From assembly GCA_045534165.1 (NCBI GenBank), contig JAZSJD010000092.1, forward strand, positions 1 to 32,193: 32,193 bases of DNA. The letters run 5' to 3'. Both the position numbers and the translations under genes were made by a program. Shown piece by piece: positions 7,647 through 16,225 of the stretch (within the stretch, counting starts at the first letter, position 1; the number at the start of each line of letters is the position of its first letter). The notes below the pieces were generated by a model. The model was given only the letters and a program-made list of their open reading frames with translations, did no database searches and was not told where the DNA came from. Origin of the DNA: SIG575 sp045534165. Its GTDB lineage: Bacteria; Bacillota; Clostridia; Oscillospirales; Acutalibacteraceae.

Positions 7647-8861
7647 ATGGCCCGTAAAAAAGAATGTATCGCAATGCTTCTTGCCGGCGGTCAGGGAAGC
7701 CGTCTTGGCATACTGACAAAATCCATTGCAAAACCTGCTGTTCCTTACGGCGGTAAATACCGTATCATCGACTTTCCCCTTTCAAACTGTGTAAACTCAG
7801 GTATCGACACAGTTGGTGTTCTCACACAGTATCAGCCTCTTGAACTCAACGACTATATCGGCAACGGTGAGCCCTGGGACCTTGACAGAACAGGCGGCGG
7901 TGTGCACATCCTTTCTCCCTATCAGCAGATTGAGGGAACAACATGGTACAAAGGCACAGCAAATGCTATTTATCAGAACATTAATTTCATTGACAGATAC
8001 GACCCTGAATATGTTGTTATTCTTTCAGGTGACCATATCTATAAAATGGATTATAACAAAATGCTTCAATATCATAAAGAAAAGAATGCAGCCTGCACAA
8101 TTGCAATGCTTGAAGTTCCGTGGGAAGAAGCATCACGTTTCGGTCTGATGTTTGTTGATGATGACGGAAAAATCACAGCTTTTGAAGAAAAGCCCAAAGT
8201 TCCCAAATCAAACAAAGCTTCAATGGGTGTTTATGTTTTCACCTGGTCAAAACTTCGCTCTTATCTTATTGAAGATGAAGGCAAAGAAGGTTCAAGCAAC
8301 GACTTCGGTAAAGATGTTATCCCCGCAATGCATGAAGCTGGCGAAAACCTTTACGCTTATCTCTTTGACGGATACTGGAAAGATGTTGGTACAATCGATT
8401 CTCTCTGGGAATCAAACCTTGACCTTCTCAATCCCAAAGTTGACCTTAACTTAAACGATGACGATTGGAAAATCTATTCACGTAACCCCGCCGCACCACC
8501 TCACTATGTTTCACCTGATGCACGTGTTCAGAATTCACTTATTTCTGAAGGTTGCATAATTGAAGGCACAGTTGATTTTTCAATTCTCTTCGCAAACGTA
8601 ACAATAGAAAAAGGTGCTGTTGTTAAAGATTCAATCATTATGCCCGGAACAGAAGTTAAATCCGGTGCAGTTGTTCAATATGCTATTGTTGCCGAAAATG
8701 CTGTTATTGACGAAAATGCAGTTGTAGGCGAAAGACCTGAAGCTATGGAAAACCTTGAAGACTGGGGTGTTGCTGTTGTTGGCAACGGTGTCACAATAGG
8801 CAAAGGTTGCAAGGCATTGCCCAAAGAACAGGTAGCAAATGATATAGGAGGTAAAGAATAA
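7647..8861 (+). CDS. glgC: Glucose-1-phosphate adenylyltransferase, catalytic subunit
   Basis: 404 residues. It makes ADP-glucose from glucose 1-phosphate and ATP, the committed step of glycogen synthesis. The nucleotidyltransferase motif LLAGGQGSRLGILTKSIAKP is intact at 11-30, followed by YRIIDFPLSNCVNSGI; EEKPKVPKS near 180 and the GYWKDVGT region match the family. The C-terminal part (about 290-375) is a left-handed beta-helix with repeated isoleucine/valine-centred hexads. It starts four bases after glgB and its stop overlaps the glgD start (TAATG), so the two subunits are translationally coupled. Confidence 0.96.
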   Translation: MARKKECIAMLLAGGQGSRLGILTKSIAKPAVPYGGKYRIIDFPLSNCVNSGIDTVGVLTQYQPLELNDYIGNGEPWDLDRTGGGVHILSPYQQIEGTTWYKGTANAIYQNINFIDRYDPEYVVILSGDHIYKMDYNKMLQYHKEKNAACTIAMLEVPWEEASRFGLMFVDDDGKITAFEEKPKVPKSNKASMGVYVFTWSKLRSYLIEDEGKEGSSNDFGKDVIPAMHEAGENLYAYLFDGYWKDVGTIDSLWESNLDLLNPKVDLNLNDDDWKIYSRNPAAPPHYVSPDARVQNSLISEGCIIEGTVDFSILFANVTIEKGAVVKDSIIMPGTEVKSGAVVQYAIVAENAVIDENAVVGERPEAMENLEDWGVAVVGNGVTIGKGCKALPKEQVANDIGGKE

Positions 8862-9976
8862 TGAGAGCCAATAACGTTCTTGGTATAATTTTTTCAAACG
8901 CTTACGATTCAGCTCTGAGCGAAATTACTTCACTTCGTGCAATGGGCTCTGTTCCCTTCTGTTCACGTTACCGTCTTATTGACTTCCCTCTTTCCTGTAT
9001 GGTAAACAGCGGAATCACAAAAGTCGGCATTATCACAAAATCTAACTATCAGTCACTTATGGACCATCTGGGAACAGGTAAACCCTGGGACCTTTCAAGA
9101 AAAAGAGAAGGTATGTTCATCCTTCCTCCTTTCCACGAAGCACAGACCGGTATTTACAAAGGCAAACTCAGCTCACTTGAAGGTATTTCAAAATTCCTTC
9201 AATATTCAAAAGAAGAATATGTTATCCTTTCAGACTGTAACGTGGTTTACAACATCAACATGAAAAAGCTGATGAAATTCCACGATGAGAAGGGTGCAGA
9301 TATTTCAATCATTTATAAAAACGGAAAAATCCCCAACCTTCCCCATATGATGTGTTTTGAACTGAACGAAGAAAGCCGTATCACAGGCATTACTGTTCAC
9401 GATAACGCAGAAGGCGAAGGAAACTATTCAGGAAATATTATCCTTATGAGAAAGGCTTTGCTTGAAAAACTTATCACAGAAGCAAGAAGCCTTAACCTGC
9501 GTTCACTTGAAAGAGATATTTTCCTTAACAATGTAGGAAAATTAAAAATCTACGGTCTTGAAGCAGAAGGTTTCTTTGAAACAATCGACTCTCTCCAGAG
9601 TTACTTCGATATCAGCCAGATGATTCTTAAACCTGAAAATATGAAGGCTCTTTTCAACAAAGACCATCCCATTTACACAAAAGTCCGTGATGATATGCCT
9701 GCAATTTACGGACTTGAAGCAAATGCTAAAAATTCACTTATTGCTGACGGTTGCATCATTGAAGGCGAAGTTGAAAATTCAATTGTTTTCCGTGGCGCAA
9801 GAATCGCAAAAGGTGCTGTTGTTAAAAACTGTATCGTAATGCAGGATTCTTACATCAGCGAAGGTGCGTATGCAGAAAATGTCATTGCAGATAAATTAGT
9901 TGTTTTACGCCCCAACAAAAAACTTGTAGGTGCACCGACTTATCCTGTTTATGTAGGAAAGGAAATTGTAATCTAA
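8861..9976 (+). CDS. glgD: GlgD, regulatory subunit of glucose-1-phosphate adenylyltransferase
   Basis: 371 residues. It is a GlgC paralogue found in Firmicutes that forms a heteromer with GlgC and modulates its activity. The overall fold is kept (RYRLIDFPLSCMVNSGI, and the C-terminal beta-helix with NSLIADGCIIEGEVENSI), but the catalytic glycine-rich GGxGxRL loop is replaced by IIFSNAYDSALSEIT, as expected for a subunit with little or no activity of its own. It overlaps glgC by one base, and the next gene starts one base after its stop. Confidence 0.95.
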   Translation: MRANNVLGIIFSNAYDSALSEITSLRAMGSVPFCSRYRLIDFPLSCMVNSGITKVGIITKSNYQSLMDHLGTGKPWDLSRKREGMFILPPFHEAQTGIYKGKLSSLEGISKFLQYSKEEYVILSDCNVVYNINMKKLMKFHDEKGADISIIYKNGKIPNLPHMMCFELNEESRITGITVHDNAEGEGNYSGNIILMRKALLEKLITEARSLNLRSLERDIFLNNVGKLKIYGLEAEGFFETIDSLQSYFDISQMILKPENMKALFNKDHPIYTKVRDDMPAIYGLEANAKNSLIADGCIIEGEVENSIVFRGARIAKGAVVKNCIVMQDSYISEGAYAENVIADKLVVLRPNKKLVGAPTYPVYVGKEIVI

Positions 9977-9977
9977 A

Positions 9978-11738
9978 ATGGCAAATAAATTATCTTTCAA
10001 CAATAATGACTTCCTGTTGGATGGTGAAAAAATCACCATCCTTTCAGGTACTATACACTATTTCAGAGTAGTTGAAGAATATTGGGAAGATCGTTTAAAG
10101 AAGCTTAAAAACTGCGGTTTCAATTGTGTTGAAACTTATTCTCCCTGGAATTACCACGAAAGAAAAGAGGGTGAATTTGATTTCAGCGGAAACCTTAATG
10201 TTTCCAGATTCATTCAGATTGCCGCAGATTTAGGTCTTAAAGTAATTCTTCGTCCCGGTCCGTACATCTGTGCTGAATGGGAAATGGGCGGTCTCCCCTC
10301 CTGGCTTCTTAACTATAAAGGAATGCATCTGCGTTGTAACGACAAACTTTTTCTTGAAAAAGTTGAACGCTACTACAAAGCATTCTTTGAACAGATAAGA
10401 CCTCATCTTGCATCAAATGGCGGAAACGTTATTGCTGTGCAGATTGAAAACGAATATGGCAGTTATGGTGACGATAAAGAATATCTTCAGGCAATTGTTG
10501 ATATTTATAAAAAATGTGATCTTGATTGTTTCTTCTTCACATCTGACGGTCCCTGCGATATGATGTTCACTGGCGGTACACTTGACGAATATCTTGCAAC
10601 TGCAAATTTCGGTTCACGTCCTGATGAAAACTTTAAAAAACTTAAAGAATTCCGTCCCGACCAGCCTCTTATGTGTTGTGAATTCTGGAACGGTTGGTTT
10701 GACCATTGGTATGACATTCACCACGAAAGAGATTCATCTTCCACCGTTTCTGACTTTGAAAGAATGTTGGAAATGGGCGCAAGTGTTAACTTCTATATGT
10801 TCCACGGTGGCACAAACTTCGGCTTTTCCAATGGTGCTAACTGCTATGATGGTGAATATGAACCTACTGTCACAAGCTATGACTATGACGCTCCCTTAAG
10901 TGAAGCAGGCGATATGACAGAAAAATATTTTGCAATCAAGAAAGCTGTTGAAAAATTCACAGGAGAAAAAATCTCCCTTGATGTTTCTGACACAAAGAAA
11001 AAAGCTTATGGCAGACTGGAGCTGACAGAATTTGCTCCGTTGTTTGATAACCTTCATAATCTTTCGCAGAAAATACATTGTGTTGCTCCAAAAACAATGG
11101 AAGAAGTAGGTCAGGATTTCGGATATATCCTTTATTCAACTGATGTCAAAGGGCCTCTTTATGACGACGATAATCTTGAACTCAGATTCGATGAAATCCG
11201 TGACAGAGCATTAGTTTTCTTTGACGGAAAATATATGGGCAAAATTGAAAGAAGCAGACCTGATAACGATAAATTCCCTGTTAAAATAAAACCCGGCGAA
11301 ACACTCCACATAGATGTGCTTGTTGAAAACATGGGCAGAGTGAATTACGGTGTTGAAATTCAGAGAGAATTCAAAGGTATTATCGGCGAAGCAAGAATCA
11401 ACCTTCGTGCTCATTTCGGTTGGGATATCTATCCCCTTACTTTTGACGATATTTCACGTCTTGAATATTCAAATGAAAAGAAAGTTCCCGGCTTCTTCAA
11501 AGGAATACTGAATGTAGATGAAGCTTGTGACACTTTCATCCGTACAGACGGTTTTGAAAAAGGTTTTGTAAAAATCAATGGTTTCAACATCGGCAGATAT
11601 TACAACTCAGCAGGACCCCAGAAAACACTTTATATTCCTGCACCGTTATTAAAAAAAGGTGAAAATATAATAGAAATTTTTGAAAGCGATAAAGTTACAG
11701 AACCTTTCGTTACTTTCACAGACAAACCTGAATTATGA
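9978..11738 (+). CDS. GH35 beta-galactosidase
   Basis: 586 residues, no signal peptide, likely cytoplasmic. GH35 enzymes remove terminal beta-galactose from oligosaccharides. The N-terminal barrel has the family blocks SGTIHYFRVV, ETYSPWNYHE, LRPGPYICAEWEMGGLPSWL (91-110), the acid/base E159 in QIENEYGSYG, and the nucleophile E235 in CCEFWNGWFDHW, followed by MFHGGTNFGF. Beta-sandwich domains follow to the end (VKINGFNIGRYY is typical of the last one). It starts one base after glgD with only a weak GGA site, so translation probably depends on coupling. Its place inside a glycogen operon is unusual. Confidence 0.93.
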   Translation: MANKLSFNNNDFLLDGEKITILSGTIHYFRVVEEYWEDRLKKLKNCGFNCVETYSPWNYHERKEGEFDFSGNLNVSRFIQIAADLGLKVILRPGPYICAEWEMGGLPSWLLNYKGMHLRCNDKLFLEKVERYYKAFFEQIRPHLASNGGNVIAVQIENEYGSYGDDKEYLQAIVDIYKKCDLDCFFFTSDGPCDMMFTGGTLDEYLATANFGSRPDENFKKLKEFRPDQPLMCCEFWNGWFDHWYDIHHERDSSSTVSDFERMLEMGASVNFYMFHGGTNFGFSNGANCYDGEYEPTVTSYDYDAPLSEAGDMTEKYFAIKKAVEKFTGEKISLDVSDTKKKAYGRLELTEFAPLFDNLHNLSQKIHCVAPKTMEEVGQDFGYILYSTDVKGPLYDDDNLELRFDEIRDRALVFFDGKYMGKIERSRPDNDKFPVKIKPGETLHIDVLVENMGRVNYGVEIQREFKGIIGEARINLRAHFGWDIYPLTFDDISRLEYSNEKKVPGFFKGILNVDEACDTFIRTDGFEKGFVKINGFNIGRYYNSAGPQKTLYIPAPLLKKGENIIEIFESDKVTEPFVTFTDKPEL

Positions 11739-11748
11739 GGTAAAACAT

Positions 11749-14109
11749 ATGACTGAATATCCTAAATTTATTGCTGCGGGGAGAGTGCCTTGCTCATATG
11801 AAAAGCATATCCCTGCTCCATATTTAAGAAAATCTTATAACTTTGACAAAAAAGCCTCAAAAGCTGAAATTACAGTAAGTGGTCTTGGTTTTTACAGACT
11901 TTTTGTAAACGGAAAAGAAATAACAAAAGGCTACCTTGCACCTTACATTTCAAATTCTGACGACTTAGTTTATTTTGATAAATACGATGTAACTGACCTT
12001 CTCACAGAGGGAGAAAATGTTATAGGTGCAATTCTCGGTAACGGTATGCAGAACTGTTTCGGTGGTGGTGTGTGGGATTTCCACATTGCACCTTTCCGTT
12101 CTGCACCGAAACTTGCATTAAGACTTAATTTTGATGGTGAACTTTTTGATACTGACGAAAGCTGGAAATGTGCAGATTCTCCGATTTTCTTTGACGACCT
12201 GAGAAGTGGTTGCTTCTACGATGCAAACAAAGAAATTCCCGGTTGGTGTGACAAAGGCTTTGACGATTCACAGTGGAAAAATGCAATTTTTGCAGAAATC
12301 CCAAGAGGTGAAAGCAGAATCTGTGAAGCTGAACCTATCAGAGTTCAAAATGAACTCAGGGCTGTCAGCATTAAAGAAAATCTTCTTAAATTCCAGAAAA
12401 ACAGTTGTGATGAAAGACTTAGTGATGCAGAAAAAGAACGCATCGTCACATCTGTTGACTACCAGACACATTTCGGTGACGAAGAAGGTTATCTTTACGA
12501 TTTCGGCGTAAACACAGCAGGTGTTTTCAGACTCCGTATCAAAGGCGAAAAAGGACAGAGAGTTATTCTTCAGGCAATTGAATTTTTAAACGAGGATGGG
12601 ACATCACAGTGTGATAATGTAGGTAGTTTTTATCCCACAGGATATGCACAGAGAGATGTTTACATCTGCAAAGGCGAAGGCATTGAAGAATTTATCCCCT
12701 CTTTCACATATCATGGCTGTCAGTACTGCCACGTAAGCGGTATCACAAAAGAACAGGCAACAGAAGACCTTCTGACATTCCTTGAAATGAACTCAGATTT
12801 TGCGGTAAGAGGTTCTTTTGAATGTTCTGATAAAATGATTAATACTCTTCAGGAAATGGCTATGCGCTCAGTAAAGAGCAATTTCTACTATTTCCCCACA
12901 GATTGTCCTCACCGTGAGAAAAACGGTTGGACCGGTGATGCTTCATATTCTGCAGAATATATGACAATGAATTTTGCAACAGAAAAAAGCTTCACAGAAT
13001 GGGAAAGAAACATCTGCAAAGCTCTTGATAAACACGGTGCAGTGCCCGGAATTGTTCCTACAGCAGGTTGGGGATTCCAATGGGGTAACGGTCCTGCATG
13101 GGACAGAGTTATTGTTTATATTCCCTATTACACATATATTTACCGTGGCGACAAAGAAATCATCAAGGAAAGTGCTCACGGTATTATGAGATACCTTGAT
13201 TACCTTACAACAAGACGAAACGAAAACGGACTTTTCGAATGGGGTCTTGGCGATTGGTGTCCCACAGGCAGAGGTGCAGGAGATTATCTCTCTCCCCTTG
13301 AACTTACAGACAGCATTATGGTAATGTCTATCTGCGAAAAAGCTGCATATCTCTTCGGCGAAGCAGGTATGACTTTACAGCAGAATTTTGCAAAAGCAAT
13401 TTACGATGAAACACGCAAAAATCTCCGCGAACAATATATCGATTATTCAACAATGACTGCACAAGGTAATTGCCAGACTTCTCAGGCAATGTGCATTTTC
13501 TATGATGTTTTTGAAAAAGCTGAAAAACCAGAAGCATTCAGACGTCTTCTTGAATTTATTGAAGAAAAAGACGGACACTATGATTGCGGATATCTTGGCA
13601 ACAGAGTTATCTTCCATGTTCTTGCAATGTTTGGCGAAACTGAACTTGCACTTAATATGATAACACGTCCTGATTATCCGTCTTACGTTTATCCTGTTCT
13701 TAAATTCGGTGCTACTGCAATGTGGGAAAACTATTTTGATTATCAGCAGAATTCTCTTAACCACCATTTCTTCGGTGATATCAGCAACTTCTTCATCAAG
13801 AGAATCGCAGGCCTTGAAATCAACCCCTTAAGACGTGATGTTAACGAATATTATGTGCATCCTTTCTTTGCAGAAAATCTTTCTTACGCTCAGGCACACT
13901 ACAACACAGTTGCAGGCGAAGTTAAAGTAAGATGGGAAAGAGAAGATAACGGCAACATCATTCTCTTTATAAATGCACCTGAAACATCAAAAGGTAAAAT
14001 TTTATTACCCCAGGGATATGAATTCGTTTCAGAAAAACGAAACATCAATGCTATCAGAGTTACATCTGTTAAAGCTGATAAATACATAATCAGAAAGGTG
14101 GTTAAATAA
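11749..14109 (+). CDS. GH78 alpha-L-rhamnosidase family protein
   Basis: 786 residues, no signal peptide. GH78 enzymes release terminal L-rhamnose from plant glycosides and pectin fragments. The N-terminal region (about 25-330) has the beta-sandwich domains typical of the family (GLGFYRLFVNGKEI, NVIGAILGNGM), and the (alpha/alpha)6 catalytic barrel contains PTDCPHREKNGWTGDA at 383-398, the family's acid-residue block; E390 is the likely general acid. The start at 11749 follows GAGG just after the GH35 stop; an upstream in-frame ATG lies inside GH35. The stop overlaps the glgA start (TAATG). Activity on rhamnose rather than a related sugar is inferred from the family. Confidence 0.88.
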   Translation: MTEYPKFIAAGRVPCSYEKHIPAPYLRKSYNFDKKASKAEITVSGLGFYRLFVNGKEITKGYLAPYISNSDDLVYFDKYDVTDLLTEGENVIGAILGNGMQNCFGGGVWDFHIAPFRSAPKLALRLNFDGELFDTDESWKCADSPIFFDDLRSGCFYDANKEIPGWCDKGFDDSQWKNAIFAEIPRGESRICEAEPIRVQNELRAVSIKENLLKFQKNSCDERLSDAEKERIVTSVDYQTHFGDEEGYLYDFGVNTAGVFRLRIKGEKGQRVILQAIEFLNEDGTSQCDNVGSFYPTGYAQRDVYICKGEGIEEFIPSFTYHGCQYCHVSGITKEQATEDLLTFLEMNSDFAVRGSFECSDKMINTLQEMAMRSVKSNFYYFPTDCPHREKNGWTGDASYSAEYMTMNFATEKSFTEWERNICKALDKHGAVPGIVPTAGWGFQWGNGPAWDRVIVYIPYYTYIYRGDKEIIKESAHGIMRYLDYLTTRRNENGLFEWGLGDWCPTGRGAGDYLSPLELTDSIMVMSICEKAAYLFGEAGMTLQQNFAKAIYDETRKNLREQYIDYSTMTAQGNCQTSQAMCIFYDVFEKAEKPEAFRRLLEFIEEKDGHYDCGYLGNRVIFHVLAMFGETELALNMITRPDYPSYVYPVLKFGATAMWENYFDYQQNSLNHHFFGDISNFFIKRIAGLEINPLRRDVNEYYVHPFFAENLSYAQAHYNTVAGEVKVRWEREDNGNIILFINAPETSKGKILLPQGYEFVSEKRNINAIRVTSVKADKYIIRKVVK

Positions 14110-15536
14110 TGAAAGTTTTATATGTAGCAAGTGAAGCACTTCCTTATATTGCATCAGGCGGTCTTGCAGACGTTGCAGGTTCACTTCCTAAAGCACTCAG
14201 AAAAAGGCTCATCGGCTGTCGTGTTGTTCTGCCTATGTATTCTTCAATCAAAGAAGAACTTAAAGGCAATCTCCGTTTTGTAACAAGTTTTTCTGTACCT
14301 GTTGCCTGGAGAAGACAGTACTGCGGTGTTTTTGAAGCAAATGTAGACGGAGTTATTTATTATCTCCTTGATAACCAGTATTATTTCAAACGTGACGGTG
14401 GCATTTACGGTCATTATGACGATGCTGAAAGATATGCTTTCTTTTCACGTGCTGTTCTTGAAATGTTACCCCACATCGGTTTAAAACCTGATATTATCCA
14501 TTGTAACGACTGGCAGAGTGCCTTAACACCTGTTTATTATTCTCTTTTCTATGCAAACCGTCCCGGATATGAAAACATCAAAACAATTTTCACTATCCAC
14601 AACATTGCATATCAGGGTGTTTATGGCAGAGAACTTTTAGCTGACGTTGTTGGTATTCCTGAAGAAAATGCAGGAATCCTCGATTACGATGGTGACGTTA
14701 ACTTTATGAAGGGTGCTATTGAATGCGCAAATGCAGTAACAACTGTGAGCCCCACTTATTCAGAAGAAATTCTTGACCCTTGGTTCAGCCATGGTCTTGA
14801 CGGAATTCTTCGTGACAGACAGTTCAAACTCAGCGGTATTCTCAATGGTATCGACACTGTTCTTTATGACCCTGAAACAGATAAGAATATTTTTGCCAAT
14901 TTCTCTGCAGAAGATTTTTCAAACAAAAAAATCAACAAACAGAAACTTCAGGAATATTTCAATCTTCCCCAGAAGGAAGATACACCTGTTATGGGTATTG
15001 TTTCACGTCTTGTTGACCACAAGGGTCTTGACCTTGTTAAAACTGTTATGGAAGAGCTTATCACAACAGAAGATATGCAACTTGTTGTTCTCGGTTCAGG
15101 CGATTGGCAATATGAAAACTTCTTCAAATACCTTGCTGAAAAATATCCTGACAAAGTTGGTCTTAAACTCGGTTTCATTCCTGACCTTGCAAAGAAAATT
15201 TATGCAGGTACAGATTTGTTCCTTATGCCTTCAAAGAGCGAGCCTTGCGGTCTTTCACAGATGGTTGCACTGCGTTACGGTTCAATCCCGATTGTAAGAG
15301 AAACAGGTGGTCTTAAAGACTCTATTTCAGACAGCGGCGACAATATGGGTAACGGTTTCACCTTTGCAAGCTACAATGCTCACGATATGATGTATACTAT
15401 CCGCCGTGCTTTAGAAGGTTACAGAAACAAAGAAGGCTGGAACACTCTTGTCAAGAGAGCTCTTGAATGTGACAACAGCTGGAGAAAATCAGCAAACGAC
15501 TATATCAGACTTTACAACGCACTTATCAAAGGATGA
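14109..15536 (+). CDS. glgA: Glycogen synthase (ADP-glucose type, GT5)
   Basis: 475 residues, usual length. It transfers glucose from ADP-glucose to growing alpha-1,4 glucan. The N-terminal Rossmann half (to about 240) has HCNDWQSALTP and FTIHNIAYQG; the C-terminal half has GIVSRLVDHKGLDL, the SKSEPCGLSQ block with the catalytic glutamate, and RETGGLKDS. The N-terminal signature reads ASGGLADV instead of the textbook KTGGLADV: A15 stands where Lys15 of the E. coli enzyme contacts the ADP-glucose. The gene overlaps the rhamnosidase stop, so it is translationally coupled to it. Despite the changed signature, operon context makes the assignment firm. Confidence 0.94.
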   Translation: MKVLYVASEALPYIASGGLADVAGSLPKALRKRLIGCRVVLPMYSSIKEELKGNLRFVTSFSVPVAWRRQYCGVFEANVDGVIYYLLDNQYYFKRDGGIYGHYDDAERYAFFSRAVLEMLPHIGLKPDIIHCNDWQSALTPVYYSLFYANRPGYENIKTIFTIHNIAYQGVYGRELLADVVGIPEENAGILDYDGDVNFMKGAIECANAVTTVSPTYSEEILDPWFSHGLDGILRDRQFKLSGILNGIDTVLYDPETDKNIFANFSAEDFSNKKINKQKLQEYFNLPQKEDTPVMGIVSRLVDHKGLDLVKTVMEELITTEDMQLVVLGSGDWQYENFFKYLAEKYPDKVGLKLGFIPDLAKKIYAGTDLFLMPSKSEPCGLSQMVALRYGSIPIVRETGGLKDSISDSGDNMGNGFTFASYNAHDMMYTIRRALEGYRNKEGWNTLVKRALECDNSWRKSANDYIRLYNALIKG

Positions 15537-15542
15537 CAAAAC

Positions 15543-16184
15543 TTGAAATCATATTATATTTATTTTTACAGAAACGGACTTACCGAATCTAACCTTGAAG
15601 GACAGTATATAGGTCATACTGATGTGCCTTTAAGTGAAGACGGAATTAAACAGATAAATCAGATGAAAGAGGTTTATGATTACCCTGATGTTGATGCTGT
15701 TTTCACAAGTCCCCTTCAACGCTGTACAAAAACTGCCGAATTAATTTTCCCTGAGAAAACTCCCCTTGTTATCAATGACCTTATCGAATATAACTTCGGT
15801 GAATACGAGGGCAGAACAGCAGAAGAGTTAAAGGAAAATGAACTTTTCAAACGCTGGCTTTCAGGTGAACAAGGCGTTGAACCTCCATTTGGCGAAAGCA
15901 ACGAAGCTTTTGCTGAAAGAATATCAAATTGCTTTATTAAAATTGTTGATGGTCTGATGAAAACAGGCACAACAAAAGCTGCAATAGTAACACACGGTGG
16001 CGTTATTATGTATCTGCTTGCTGCATTTGGTATTCCTGAAGCTGCTATGCACGAGTGGATGATGCCCGGCGGTTGCGGTTATGCAATAAGAATCACTCCC
16101 GGAATATGGACACGAGGCAGAAAATTTGAAGTTATTGCCGAAGTGCCTTATGTTCCTGAGGAAGATGAAGAATTTACGGAATAA
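15543..16184 (+). CDS. Histidine phosphatase superfamily protein lacking the nucleophilic histidine
   Basis: 213 residues, last gene of the glycogen operon, starting with TTG six bases after glgA behind AAAGGA. The fold is that of phosphoglycerate mutase-like phosphatases: the TSPLQRCTKTAE block at 55-66, the acid residue E82 in IEYNFGEYEG, and the second histidine H151 in IVTHGGV. The catalytic RHG motif, however, is RNG (R10-N11-G12; codons AGA AAC GGA), so the residue that is phosphorylated in every active member is an asparagine. It may be a non-catalytic regulator or phospho-sugar sensor for glycogen metabolism; this is inference. A frameshift is unlikely because the flanking motif NGLTESN stays in register. 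Confidence 0.85.
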   Translation: MKSYYIYFYRNGLTESNLEGQYIGHTDVPLSEDGIKQINQMKEVYDYPDVDAVFTSPLQRCTKTAELIFPEKTPLVINDLIEYNFGEYEGRTAEELKENELFKRWLSGEQGVEPPFGESNEAFAERISNCFIKIVDGLMKTGTTKAAIVTHGGVIMYLLAAFGIPEAAMHEWMMPGGCGYAIRITPGIWTRGRKFEVIAEVPYVPEEDEEFTE

Positions 16185-16187
16185 AAC

Positions 16188-16225
16188 AACACCTCCATAC
16201 ATAAATTTTGTATGGAGGTGTTTTT
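16188..16225 (+). terminator. Operon terminator whose stem contains the next gene's ribosome-binding site
   Basis: AACACCTCCATAC (16188-16200) and GTATGGAGGTGTT (16210-16222) form a perfect 13-bp stem with a 9-base loop, followed by TTT. It ends the glycogen operon. The GGAGGTG in the 3' arm is also the only ribosome-binding site for the ATG at 16226, so read-through transcripts would carry a hidden start site. Confidence 0.8.

Noticed and set aside
11680..11748. Upstream ATG at 11680 as start of the rhamnosidase
   Set aside because: It lies inside the GH35 gene and lacks a ribosome-binding site; the extra residues do not fit the family.
15543..16184. Sequencing error or frameshift explaining the RNG motif
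   Set aside because: The frame is intact on both sides and the codons read AGA AAC GGA; a substitution error cannot be excluded, but no indel is present.
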